Source of the DNA: Nemopilema nomurai
Lineage: Eukaryota; Cnidaria; Scyphozoa; Rhizostomeae; Rhizostomatidae
DNA length: 64,000 nt
Assembly: GCA_003864495.1 (NCBI GenBank)
Contig: ML133488.1
Span: forward strand, 1,809,230-1,873,229
Direction: 5' to 3'
The notes beneath the pieces are model-generated. The model had not been told where the DNA came from. It did no database searches and saw only the letters and a list, made by a program, of their open reading frames with translations. A program made the translations under genes and the position numbers. This document shows positions 45,357 through 57,624 of this stretch, piece by piece (positions within the stretch are counted from its first letter, which is position 1; each line of letters starts with the position of its first letter).

Positions 45357-48300
45357 ATGTTACTTAAGTTGGTTTGTCTCTTTGCATTTATCTGGTTTGA
45401 AAAAGCATCAGGGAATTGTACAGGCCAAAACAATGTAAGTAGTAATCCTATTTTGAGTTATTTTTTCTATTTTTACTAAGTTGTGAATTTCGCTGCTGTT
45501 CTGTTTCCTTCTATGTCGTAACTTTTAAAACAATTTTTTGAAGATCGCATTCAGCCAATTATTACTTCCAATTATCACACACCCAATTTCATGATTATCG
45601 CGTCCGATTATCGCCTCTGATTATCGCCCTTGATTATCGCCTCCGATTATTGCTCCGGGTTATCGCATTGAGTGAAAGCAGAGTTCAATAGGAAGTCATT
45701 CTGTCCCACCAAGACAACTTTGTAGTCAAGAAACGAAGTAAGTTAACATTGAGCCTGTCCATGCACGTGTCTTACATTGTCCTCTTCTATTAACATGCGT
45801 CGGTGTACATTGTACATAATCCCTCGTCCAAATGATATATTCAAATCTGGATAGTAGTGATGAAAAAGCCGATCAGAACGAAAAAACCATTTAAATTTCA
45901 CATTGCATTTAAGCTCTCCAGCCGTAAAATTCACTGAGCGAGAATCTTCACACTTCTCTTTCCTTTCAGGCCTCGTGTGGAATCGATGTTAATGCCACAT
46001 TCACTGATGACCGTGTGCTGATACAGGTGAGATTCCAGACTGCAGTGAAACCAGAGTCGCCGTACAGTGGATGCGGGACTATTTTTGCCAATGCAACTCT
46101 AGACAAACTAGGGTCTGCATCAATATGTGCTTTTGTTGCTGATGCAGTATTGAACGTATATCCGGACCGGACTGCAACGATAACGACCGGAGATAGCATC
46201 GATTTTGAACCGGATAGTGTCCTCTTTGAAAATGGCACATCCGCAGGTATTGGTTCGGTTTCAATTGAGAGTGGGCCTAATTCTGCGTTCGTTCCGACGC
46301 CGGTTATCACTGAAGAAGGCTACGCTTCCACATGTGTCAGAGACAAATATTATGTATCTGCCGATTTTTCTGAAAATTCCGGATATACCTTCTTCAGCCG
46401 GTTTGACTGGATGCTCGATAATTTGGCCGGTAACGAATCTGGGATGGAATCGAACGCGACAACATATTTGGAGGGAAAACCAGGAAACGAATCCGAAATA
46501 TTATTGACAAGTTCGGTTTTTAACTCTAATCAATCCATGTTGGTCAACATAACCAATGCTTTTGGTGAATCAATCAGGAAGGAAATCAGTGTGGCAACTC
46601 TGTCTAATCCAGTTGCGCGGATTTCGGGAAGAAAGTACATCGATCTTCCAGAAAATGCCGAGCACCATTTTGAGGCGAATTTAGTTTTGTCACGATGTGG
46701 AATGAGCCTAAAAAACATCACCTACAGCTGGAATATACAGGCAGCGGATGACAGCCAGAGTCTGGAATCAAAAGATTTTATGTTCTCTGATAAACTGTTG
46801 GTTGTGAAGCCATTTTCGCTTTTGGCGGGAAAAAGATATAACATTACCGTTTCAATGGACTATTATTTGTCTGACGGTATAGCAACTGGTTTGGTGGACG
46901 ATGTTGTTTACGTCACGGTGCGGGATGCCAAATTAGCTGCCGCAATTGAAGGCGGTGACCGGGAAATCGCACTCTCGCAGACGCTGTGCTTCGTGGGCGA
47001 GAGAAATCGACAGCCAACAGCAGCTTGTATTCTGTGCAGTGGAGCTGTAGAGACCTCGCCGCCAGGACTCCGTGTAAGAACAATGACGGGGTGTCACTGG
47101 AGTTTGGAAATGCCAAGGATCTTGTGCTGCCAATGTCTCAGGGCAATTTCGTCGTTGGACGAAGGTACATCTAGATTATGTGATGACAACTTATATGATG
47201 ATCCCAGTTTGGCGTATTGCAAATTGCCTTATTCTACAGAGTAAATTTGGATATATTTCTCTTGACAACCACCTTGACTATTTGAAATGCCAGTTTCCCT
47301 TATTTCTGGCATAATTCATTTAGCTGAATGGAACTGAGTTTCATTATGCCCTATTGACGTGCTGTAAGGTCAATGTTGTTCTAGAAATTCAATCACGTTT
47401 TTGCTTTGGATTCTTGTCGAAGAATTGGCGCAGATGGGGCTAATAGTTTGTCGAAGGCTAGTGACGTCATGCGCAGGTCGGCGTCTTCTTTAAGACATGA
47501 AGTATGAATTACAGCTACATTTCGCTGTTGCTCATCGTTGCAGGTACGAATTCAAGCTGACTGTAATAAGAAATACAGCGACGGCCTACGCAAGCATCAG
47601 AGTGACAATCATATCTGCAGCTGCACCCCTTTTGTCCGTATTGCCTTTGTGCCATCGATGTGGCCACGCAGAAGACATTTTCTTCCGTGGAGTTTTGCTT
47701 TCTGATAGTTCTATTAATTATTCATGGCAGGTTGCTGAAAAGATCGGTACGTGCAGACAGAATTAAGCTTTTCATTTGGCCCATCTTTTATTTGATCTAA
47801 CCGGAAGGGATTTAAGAGGGCGCGCTGACCGCGTTAATGTATTCAGAATGTTTCTCAGACGTCAAAAGGACTTACTTTGCTCCCCTACCTGAACAGGATT
47901 TGCGTATCAGCACTGTGCATTCAAAGGAAAAAAAGCTTTGCTCAGTACCTATGAATAGGGCGTTGCCAGTGTGGAGTCAGCTGTGCACTGTTACCGAATG
48001 TAGCAGTGGCTTTCTACCATTATTTTGTTGTCAGAGAACATTAGCTGTAGGTTGCGGGGAATCATCAAATTTCACCTTTAACCTAAGACGTTATTTGAAG
48101 TGAATGAATTGTTGTTTCAAATTTTTACTACAAGTGCTGTAGAAGTAAATGGTATCCTTTAATATTCTTTCTTATCCTTTCCCATGTGTTGTTGCCTGTG
48201 CCAGAAAATTAATGAATATTGGTATTTGAAGAATGCTTTAAAGTCTTCGAAATTATAAAAACTGTCTATTATTTCTTTCGCTTTTAGAGCATATTGTTGT

Positions 48301-51300
48301 TGAAATTTATATTATAGCCGGATTTCTGAAAACACATCATAGGGATGACTAGATTCTCTATATAGGTTGTTATAAAGAATCATTCTTAAGCAATAGGTCG
48401 ATGATGTGCATCGTGGTTTTCTCAATAAAATTGATACTCGTTTGCTTGTAAAAGTTGAAAAAAAAATCGGAAAAGTTTCCTTCGGTTAGCGTTTTCTTAC
48501 TGACGTCTACCTGTTGGGATTTGAATTAACGATTTTCATCGAGTTAACTATGTTGCTACCTTAACAACAAAGTTATGAATTTAATTCTTTCCCCGTCGAT
48601 TTTCATCATGGATTTGATTCTTTCCCCGTCGACTTTCATCATGAATTTAATTCTTTCCCCAGGCAACGCTGCCGTATTGAGTTCGTCTAGTGGAAGCTTG
48701 TCAACCGACCACGAAAACATCTCAATCCCTTACAACGTTATCTTTAAAATACCAAAGAACACACTTCAGGCTGGATATGCGTACGAAGTAAAGCTGACTG
48801 CTATTTCTAGAGCCTCTGCAAGCGCAGTGTTGCAGCTGGGTGTTCCCCCGAGGCATGGCCAACTTAGGGTGGAGCCACAGTCCGGGATTGCTTTCGACAC
48901 CATGTTCAGGCTCCGATCTTTTGCTTGGATAGACCAAAAGGCACATAAGCCTCTTCACTATAGGTTTGGCTACACGAAGGGGATAGTACGCCGGTATCTT
49001 ACGGTTTGGCGTAGCAGCAACGTAGTGTCCCGGACACTTCTTCCTCCTGGCAACAGTGCGGACGGGAACAGGCTGACCCTGTTTGTACAGGTCCGGAACG
49101 TCCTTGGCCTAATCGCCGAAAATCAGTTTGTTGTGACAGTTGCAAGTCAGCAGGCTGCTAACGACTCTGCTTTGCACCAGTCATTTATACGCCAGGTTGC
49201 CGAAAATGAACTGGAGTCCATGCCTCTTGCGTTGGAAGGGCTTTTTAAGTCGGGCCTAAGCAACGAAACAAAACAAACTCTGTTTGCATCTTACCTGAAT
49301 GCGTTGAAGAATGTGCAATTTATTCCAAGCTACACTGACATATTCCTTGGCAATATTGTAGATCTGTTGAACATAGTGAACAAGAGAGACAGTATATTTA
49401 CGTTGAGTGTAAAAGAGTCAATAGCTGCCTTGCTGAAGAAAGAGACGGAGAACAAAGGAGCCAACAGTTTGAGGCTTAATGGTGCGCAGGTAGGCACCAC
49501 AACAATTTCCTTGAATATTAGTGAAGTAAAAGTTGAATCTGTAGCAAAATGACGGAATGGAAATAACTATTGTTTTGAATTTTCAACTAAAATCGCTCCG
49601 CCCAAGACGTGTCTCATAAAATTATTAAACATTTGGTATAATGACAATTAACTGTTTTTGTTGCAGGTAAAGCTGATACTGGATACCTTCCTTGGAGTAC
49701 TCCCAAATCCAGGGTTAACAGCAGCCAGTGATAAAACTGTCATCCAATCATTCTTGGACACTACAGAAAGTCTTACCACTGCTATATGTCGTTCAGCTCT
49801 TAAAGACCCCAGCCTCACCAACCTGGAAAACTCCTTGATCAAAATTGCCTCAAGAATTAGTGACTTTGCAAATGACGTCTTTATGAGTGACGTGTTCGCT
49901 GTCAACCGAAAATTTAGGCGCAGGGCTGTCAATAACCTCTGCTCAGGAGAGAGCTACGTTGACTGCATTGGCACGTGCTCGTCCGTCAGAACATTCAAGG
50001 ATGCCAAGTACTTCAACATAAATGAGAGCGAGCTGGTAACGAATATCTACCACGGGCAGCTCATTGATATGAGGAGTGGAAGGAGCCTCGCAGTGCCGGC
50101 AGAGAGCGGCGATTTCAATTTCACTCTGCCTATTTCCGGTTCTTATAACAGAAGTACGCAACACCTCAAGGTAAGGCCAGATTCGACCCTGATCGTCTGT
50201 GACTTTTTTGCTTTCACGTGTTTCTGTCAAGAAGACTTTCGAGAAATGTTCGTCATTCTTATTATATTGTAATTTCCATTTGCTCCATTCATTCTCACAG
50301 CTTTTAGGTCTGTCGATCCTTTAAAGTCGTATACCAATGTTTTTGTCTTATTCTGCCTAACTTTGAAGTTTTCAATTCCATGGCTGAAATATATTTAAGG
50401 TTACAGTAAGCCGTTTACTGAATCTATTTTCCAATCGTAGTGTGTAACGCAAGAACCTGGATCGTTGGTATGGAGTGACCGATTCTGCAATGCAACCGTA
50501 AAGTCCAACTCTGGAGGTATTGAAAGCCTAGTTTGCACTTGCGCAAAACTATACCCACTTGCAGGGGTCAAGAAGGACAGCCCTATCCCAAGCCCTAGCC
50601 CCAGCCCTAGCCCTAGCCCAACAACCGAACAGCGAACGACAGGTGAGACCAGTATTATCACTTATCTTGCTAATGTACTATTCAACCATCAAAGTTGCCA
50701 AAACATTATTAGTTTAAGGGATTATGCACTTCGTGTATTGGCGAATAGGAAGCATCTTCTCATTGTGATGTGCTTGTGTAGGTAGCACTCAGTTGCCTGT
50801 GTATTCCTTTGTTGTTTCATGTATATTTAATGCTGAACCCAACCCATCAGTACTTTTTAACGTTGTGTTTCTTGATTTCACAGCAACAGCAACATCTCCA
50901 CCTCCGACTCCGCCCCCAGCAGATATCATAACACTTGTTTTAAAGGCAAACTGCACGAAGCACTTAGACAATGGTAAGGCTCAAAAGAAGTTTTCGGACA
51001 GTTTAGAACAAAGCTTAGAAGCTCAACTGCGAATTAGCAGATCTCGAATCAAAGTATGGTCATTGGCCTGCGGGAGCATCATTGCAAACGTCACAATATC
51101 TGACCCAGACCCCTCACAATCCAGTGAGCCCACAAAGTCGGTTGCAATGGGTAGCCTCGCGGCCCTGCTTTCTACTGGACTGATGCAAGTGACGTTGAGT
51201 GATGGAACCCAGCTGGGGGCCGCTGCCCCAGGGGTAAGCTTGAGGACGTTGCCGCCCCCAACAACGGTTGTTACTACGCGGCACCCAGTTCCTGAGCTGA

Positions 51301-52397
51301 CGACAAACTGGATGCCGATGATGGCATCTTTTGCGCTGATACTTGCACTTGTCATTGGGATCGCTTCCTTTATCGCGTGGCTGCACGGACGGTACTATAA
51401 GAAGAAGAAGTTCACGGAGATCAACTGTGATAAGAAGAAGAAGAAGCCGGAGAAGGAAGAAGAGAGCTTCGATAACATGTCCCAGAAGCAGAAAGCAAAG
51501 AAATTTGATACGATCATGGATGGTAATTGTGTTCTGCCGTTTTACGTTACCAAAGAATGCGATTTTTCTTCATTTCTTTGATTTCAAGTCAAGCATAGTA
51601 ACAAAAACATAGTAGACAAGAACTTAACTATAATTAAGAATCGAGAAGGATAAGAAATTATTCTGGACAAATGCTTTGTGGTGCTGAACTTCACAAAAAC
51701 TAGAAATAGGGGTAACAGTTTTTGCATACTCAAAATACTTTTTCGTCCGACACTCTTCGGTGTATGCAAATGTTGTAAAATGACCAAAAGCTTACAAAAT
51801 AAATATTTGAAAAAACTAGTGAATCGAAAACACCAGTTACCACCCTATGTATATTCTGCACATTTCTTTCTGGCATTCAAATAGAAAGCTGTAAGTTTCA
51901 TTGTTTCTGTAAAGTGAGAATAAATTGATTCGCGATCACTGACAACTGCTGCCAAACTTATTTCCCTTTCTTTCGTTTCAGAATCGCTTGAGAATGCCGA
52001 AGTTCCGGACATTATTGTGGCCGCACCTGTGTCCTTGAAGAGAACCCGAGGCAAATCGCGCATTACGCCGATCCACGGAAGTTTCCCGAGCTCCGTTGCA
52101 TCAAGCAGAAGTAATTTTGCAACAGCAAGAGAGGTTCCTCGCCTTGCACTCGATGATTCATCGTCAGGTTCAGAAGCCGAGACATCGTTCACCGAAAGGC
52201 CTAAGAGTACTGCCTCAGCAAAAAGCCGCACAAAAAGTGCTACGTCTGTTAAGTCGAGGCAAAGAAGTGCGATGTCTAGAAACAGAAGTGCTGTTTCTAG
52301 GAACTATTTGCATCCAGACTCCAGGCTTGGTGATAGGCCACAATCGGGACGGTCTGTTGTAAGCACAACAGGAAGCACCCAGAATCTTGTCGTATGA
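45357..52397 (+). CDS. REJ-family single-pass membrane protein (polycystin-1/egg-jelly-receptor-like), 8 exons
   Basis: Exons 45357-45434, 45970-47164, 47544-47746, 48663-49489, 49667-50170, 50441-50642, 50884-51522 and 51982-52397 join in compatible phases except for one lost base within exon 2. About 1350 residues result. A signal peptide (MLLKLVCLFAFIWF) opens the protein. The long Asn-glycosylation-rich extracellular region shows REJ-type features: AAIEGGDREI, W-S-C-R-D-L, GRRYEFKLTV and AGYAYEVKLTA. A degenerate GPS-like block (W-S-D-R-F-C ... L-V-C-T-C-A-K-L) precedes an Ser-Pro repeat, a second extracellular segment, one transmembrane helix (ASFALILALVIGIASFIAW) and a Lys- then Ser/Arg-rich cytoplasmic tail. 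No PLAT or channel domain follows. The layout recalls sea-urchin REJ1 more than polycystin-1. Gamete or sensory function would be inference. Confidence 0.75.
45593..45670 (+). repeat. 13-bp degenerate tandem repeat in intron 1 of the REJ-family gene
   Basis: Six units of the type GATTATCGCCTCY start at 45593, 45606, 45619, 45632, 45645 and 45658, with substitutions in most units. Confidence 0.8.
46961..46990 (+). other. apparent one-base frameshift in REJ exon 2
   Basis: Upstream the coding frame reads AAIEGGDREIAL; downstream the conserved VQWSCRDL and GNFVVGRR lie in another frame, open only from about 46962. The exon is 1195 nt, while the flanking phases need 3n+2. One base appears to be missing here. 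Confidence 0.7.
48571..48662 (+). repeat. 33-bp tandem repeat ending in the splice acceptor of REJ exon 4
   Basis: Three tandem units start ATGAATTTAATTCTTTCCCC or a near version. The first two continue GTCGATTTTCATC-like, while the third ends CCCCAG and forms the acceptor. All three pyrimidine tracts are alike, and the units are in frame with the exon and free of stops. Confidence 0.8.
50578..50625 (+). repeat. Ser-Pro repeat in the REJ-family protein
   Basis: Six-base AGCCCT/AGCCCC units encode a (Ser-Pro)n linker after the GPS-like block. The same bases on the other strand give a Gly-Leu repeat that is not a gene. Confidence 0.8.
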
Positions 52398-52483
52398 ACA
52401 GCGAAATAATAACGTTTAACAGAAGTAGCACCACGACAACGACTTCATAGCATCATGATCGCGACGTGCTATGATATCGCACG

Positions 52484-52706
52484 GTCCACTTCGAGGCTAG
52501 CACAATATGGCAGAACTGTTTAGTCCACTTCGAGGCTAGCAAATATGGCAGAACTGTTTGGTCCACTTCGAGGCTAGCAAATATGGCAGAACTGTTTGGT
52601 CCACTTCGAGGCTAGCAAATATGGCAGAACTGTTTGGTCCACTTCGAGGCTAGCAAATATGGCAGAACTGTTTGGTCCACTTCGAGGCTAGCAAATATGG
52701 CAGAAC
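52484..52706. repeat. 38-bp minisatellite, about 6 copies, just 3' of the REJ-family gene
   Basis: Units start with GTCCACTTCGAGGCTAGC at 52484, 52523, 52561, 52599, 52637 and 52675; the first is 39 bp and the last is incomplete. Internal units are almost identical. It begins 87 bp after the stop codon, so it probably lies in the 3' UTR. Confidence 0.9.
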
Positions 52707-54297
52707 CTTTTGCACAGGCAGGATCAAAATCAATTATAGGGAAATGCAACAGTCAGTGCTAGAACTGGAGCCTGTTTCGCTGTGTGACAGCAAATCCTGA
52801 ATAAGACACGTTGGTGATGTTTTCAAAGTTCACCACCATTTGTTATGCAATGGGCGTTTTTGTTCGCTTTAAAGGCAACGTTTATTTTGTTGACAGTACA
52901 TGCGCCCTTAATTTCTTAATTTTGTTGCTGTAGAAAGTGCTGGTTTAGCTGGAAGATTATACTCGCATAAACACGTCTAGTGATGAAATTAGCACTTTGA
53001 AACGAAGCAGACGTAGGCAGATTAATTGGAAAAGCAAATATAATAAAAAAATTCGTGTTCGGGTGAGAAAAATCATCTGCCGTATGAGGAATTAAGCCAA
53101 AATTGCGATGATAAACATCACATTTCGATCTTCCTTGTTTGCACCATTAAGAGCTCGGTAATCAATTTCTGAACAAATATCTGTCATTACCAAGATTATT
53201 GTCTAAAACCTGGTGTTATCATAATGCCACAGACAGACGAAGGGCTTTTGTTAATCATGCATGTGAAATTACGTTATATAATGTGATTTGGATACTTGGA
53301 GAAAGCGAACAGCCTGCGATATCCTTGTCGCTTCTTTTAATAATCAAAAAGAGCCTGTAAGATTTAACTCCATTCTTTACGATATCAAAAGTCATACGTA
53401 CGCCATTTCTTCCGGGCATGCTGGTTATGTTACGACGAGAAGCTTTCGTCGGAACTAAGGCGAAGAGCCTGGCTCGTTTTGTAATAGAGAATTATGCATT
53501 CGTTATAGAACTAACGGCGAGAAAAAAGGAGGAAAAAGAACACTCTGTTTAATACTTTCCTGCTACTTTTTAAAAAATAACGTATTGATCTCTTGTAGGA
53601 AACAGTGCCATATATAAACACTTGTTTGAAAAGTAATCATAAATGATACACATTTGTCATGCCTAAAGTAGACCTTCTAGCTCATGGGTGTTTCCATGTT
53701 GTCGTACGTATGCTACTCGATAATGCGAGATCAATTTGTGTAGTCTTTTTAAGCAGTTGGTTTTGTGTGTTCATCGGTGCTTTTGCTTATTTTAATATAA
53801 ACAGAAAGTTAATGATATCGCAACTGTAAAATATGTTAGATGTTAGATTGACAAGCGAAAAGGTATTAACTTCCTCTTTCGCAGCATTTTTGTAAATAAG
53901 ATTACTTGCATCAACTCGGTGTGTATATGTATGTATAGTCTGTGTACACCTACAGCCTAGTAATTCCAAGTGTCTCTGCCTTCAAGATATGTGTATGTTG
54001 CTTCTTACCAAGCTCATGTGTCTCTTGCCCTTGACTAAAGTGAGCAGATGTAAAAGTGATTTGTGACAGGTTGAGTGCTCTTGCCCGTGAAAGGTTACAT
54101 TTCCCATTCTTTGTGAGGATTATTTCGTGCGATCATCAGTTCTAGCCGTTCTAATTGCAGAAGTTGCAAACAGTCTAAGCTGTTTGACCTTACTTGTCAC
54201 CCTGATGGTCTTTCTAGAAGGAGACTAGAAAGCGGTTGCGGGTCTCTTCAACCAATGTCCTGTTTTTGCTGCATCGAGTTTCCTTTCATGCAGACAT
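52707..54297. other. intergenic, between the convergent REJ-family and GPCR genes
   Basis: No gene is seen. The two genes end towards each other across this stretch, so it probably holds both 3' UTRs. Confidence 0.4.
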
Positions 54298-55212
54298 CTA
54301 TCGTCTCAGGCAGCGAAGCTCGTTTCGTAGGTTACTGAGCCGGTGCAGAAAGTTGATGGGCCTAGCCACAGAGCTGATGAGAATTGCGATGATCACCACG
54401 TCCCTTAGGATGTGGACCGCCAAACAGTCGCAATCATGGCACATGTTTAGGTAGACACAGGCCAGGAAGACGGGAAAGTAACTTGTTATGAATATGGCGA
54501 CCATGAAGAACAATGTTCGTATGATTCTTCTTTGGTTACTTGTAGCTCTGAATCTGCCAATGCTGAAGACTTTGGTGGTTGCCACTCCGCTGTTCTGGTT
54601 GTCTGGGTCGATGCTCAAGCGACTGTCATCTGGCGCCGATACGGAGACCAGTCTCTTCCAAAAGGTTCGCATCGTTACGAACATCACCCCGACAGTGAAC
54701 AAAACAGTGCACAGGGAAAAGATGAGCAAATAACGTGTAAAGCCGATCTTTATCGAAAGGTAGCCAGATAATGCGGACACCAGCCAAATTGCCGACAGGC
54801 AAACAAGAAGGTGCCATTCTTTCAATGATTCGTAAAAGCTCAGAGACTGGATGGAAAGGTATCTGTCTATGTTTAGCAAAGCCATACTTAGTACTGAAGA
54901 AGTCCCCAGCACAAACAAACTCGCCAAGAACGTACTAAGCTCCGCCTGACTCGGCCCAGTCTTTAGGCCTTCTTTTATCAACAAGGCAGCGCCAAGTGGC
55001 TCCGTAAGTACTCCAAGTAGCAGATCTGAAATTGCAATGTTGAGCATGATCATGTAGAACTGTGATGTGTAGCTGTGTGACTTGATGATCGCGATTATCA
55101 CTGCAATGTTTAAGGGTATTGTCAGTAGGCAGATTACAGTACAGCATATGCTTGTCATGAAAGACAGCACGGCCCAACTGTGTATGCTTCCACAAGCACT
55201 AGAATCAGACAT
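54298..55212 (-). CDS. class A (rhodopsin-like) GPCR, intronless
   Basis: A 304-residue reading frame runs from ATG at 55212 to TAG at 54298 with seven hydrophobic helices. TM1 has P-L-N-I (N1.50), TM2 N-I-A-I-S-D-L-L (D2.50), TM3 ends L-N-I-D-R-Y-L (DRY), TM4 has W-L-V-S-A, TM6 S-Y-F-P (in place of CWxP), and TM7 has A-R-P-I-N-F in place of NPxxY. The usual Cys at the top of TM3 is absent, the second extracellular loop is very short, and TM5 lacks the Pro. This set is known for the melanocortin/lysolipid/adenosine-like (MECA) group and is also common among expanded cnidarian receptors. Ligand unknown. It is plasma-membrane located and probably G-protein coupled. Confidence 0.88.
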   Translation of the reverse strand: MSDSSACGSIHSWAVLSFMTSICCTVICLLTIPLNIAVIIAIIKSHSYTSQFYMIMLNIAISDLLLGVLTEPLGAALLIKEGLKTGPSQAELSTFLASLFVLGTSSVLSMALLNIDRYLSIQSLSFYESLKEWHLLVCLSAIWLVSALSGYLSIKIGFTRYLLIFSLCTVLFTVGVMFVTMRTFWKRLVSVSAPDDSRLSIDPDNQNSGVATTKVFSIGRFRATSNQRRIIRTLFFMVAIFITSYFPVFLACVYLNMCHDCDCLAVHILRDVVIIAILISSVARPINFLHRLSNLRNELRCLRR

Positions 55213-57624
55213 TTTCGTAAATATCGACGGGTATACCTACAAACGAACAAAGAAACAGGCGTCAGAGAATGGTCAACAAGGTTTTATGCGATGGGTGGGA
55301 GTTTTCGGAGGCGGAAAGGTGACTTTTTATTCAAGCGAGGGTTCTTGAATCAAGTTGGGAAGTTTCATCTTGAGAATGAATTGAAAATGAAATGCATTTA
55401 TAGTAAAGCACATCAATAAAAATTATTTGTTTTGAAAGTTATGGTACTTTGGAAAAACTTTGGAAATAAAACAAGCCCTTTGAGATCCCTTTGAGAAGAA
55501 AATTCCCATCATTTGCAGTGGTGTTATCACTTTTCTCTCTTTGTTTAAGTTTGGTAAAATCTCTATTTAAGCATACGCTAGCTGGTTAATGTAAGCTAGC
55601 AGTGCTAAATTTGACGTAAATAGAATATGACTAATGCTACATGCTTATTCTTTGCAAAGGTCTCAAGTACAATTAACGATATAAATTTGAGCTTTCTTTC
55701 ATTTTGAACCTCTTCATACGAAGGTTTATCTTAACAACATTCGGCTTGAAGCAACAGACTCAAACAAACACCTTAAATTAATCTTGACCTAATCTTACAT
55801 TTGTCAAATAAATAGTTGAACGCGCAAATCTTGTATAAATTCATAAACAGTTCTTTTGATATCATGTATACATTACTGAAGAGAGTTCCAGAAGAAGGAC
55901 TTGACTCATAAAGTCCTCTTAAAGAAAGTACTTTGCTTAAGAATTATCACAAAAGATGTTATGAAGAAACTATCAAACTTATATAATTCAATCATACCTT
56001 GGCTTATTTGACGTTTCCTGCCTTTATTGATAAACGTTAAGTAGAAACAAAGCGACGATAATGTTTAAAGATTGCTCATGTCTGCTCCACGAACACTATG
56101 GAAGTGAAAGTTGAATACACCTGTCGAGGTGATCAAATGACAGCCTCAGAAAAGCAACCAATAGGAGAACTTAATTACACCAGAGTACAAATATTAGCTC
56201 GTTATCCGAAAGTAGGATATGCAAGATTTGAAGAATGTACAACTATTCTTTTCAAAGTAAAGGGCTGTCAAAGTAAAGTTGATCAGCTGTTTTTCTTGTG
56301 AACGCAAACATCATTTCACAAATGTAAATCGATTCGACGCAGCAAAAAGCATTTCAGAGTAATGCAAACATCTCTTTGACAATTGCAGCATAACCCATTG
56401 TTAAGCTATCTTCTACTAACGAATCTTTTAGCTAGTGGCTTTCCACTTAAACTATGGTAAGTTTTCCTGGTAACTTGATGCAAGGCGCCATGTTGTAGTC
56501 CGTATAGTGTAATTCGAATTCACATTCACGTCAAAGAAAGTCTTTTTCAAGTCTGCAAGGCATGTCGTTCAGTATTTAAATGCTTTTCATTGGCATATGG
56601 CGGTATTTTGTTAGTCTTTCGAGACAGTACATTACGGTCGAATAAAAGGCGCTTGTTAAAGAAAGAGGTAATCAAAATCCTTGCACACAAAGTTTACATT
56701 ATCAGGGTTTGCACTGCGAAGAATTTGATACACGGAGAAATGTCGTCTGATCTTGCAAAGGGATTGTCGATTTTAGAAGGCATCCCAGCACGAAGTCTTT
56801 CAATGGCGCTAAGGCAAGTGTTGTACGAGACTCAAATGGCTTTCAAGGCTAGGGATAGTCATTATAGTGCCTAAGAATAACAAGTTTAAGCAACCGTAAT
56901 TCATTCCATATGCCATATTCCCAATCAAATCTTTAGCTAAGAGATGTGTTCAGGTGATAGAGTTAACAAATTCATCTTATTTGTCAACAGGACAAAACTT
57001 TTCTCCATCTCTCAAAGACTTGAATAACGAACTTCGATTCGTCTCCACTACCAGTTGCATAGCGCTGTTTTAGAACAGATTTCTCAAACCTTTATTATCC
57101 AGATGAAGCTGACCAGAATGAACTTGCAGCTTCTAATATACTAAAAAGGGCTTTGTGGCAATGTCATAAACCATGAAACGTGGAGTAGCTGCTTCAAATA
57201 ATCACGTACTCAATTCTACACGTACACAAGCTCTTCTTCTGGATATCTACTCGGAATAAAAATTATTGCTTAAAAGTATTTATCAAATGAAACTTTAAAA
57301 TAGCTATTATTGCTAACGATTGTTCTCCGCACCTTTAAAAGTTTATATTTCACTTGGTCTCGTTTTGGCGTTTCAGTCTCCTTTTGAAAACTTGTCTTGT
57401 TTGATTTTTTGGCGGCTCTTTGCGCAGATTCTCACAATCAGCTCCAGACTAGATATTTCGTTCAAAAGCTACCTTCTGTGGGCTTTGAATTTTGACATGA
57501 TCATTATATAGAGGGAGTACTTTCACCCTGCTTAAAAGTCCTGTATTTATCATCTTTCCGATTTTTAAAGCAGTAGAACATCAGAGATTGACCAGTTGCT
57601 CTTAGGGACAGGTTTGTGCGAAAG
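55213..57624. other. intergenic between GPCR and CEP76
   Basis: Two small plus-strand ORFs (56098-56301 and 56590-56874) have no recognisable domain or splice context and are not called. The GPCR promoter and the CEP76 promoter probably lie here, but no core motif is clear. Confidence 0.4.

Noticed and set aside
50401..50661. Gly-Leu repeat protein on the minus strand
   Set aside because: It is the antisense reading of the Ser-Pro linker exon of the REJ-family gene.
56098..56301. 67-residue ORF as a gene
   Set aside because: No domain, no splice context and no homology that I recognise; length is compatible with chance.
56590..56874. 94-residue ORF as a gene
   Set aside because: No recognisable motif; could be chance or an unrecognised fragment.
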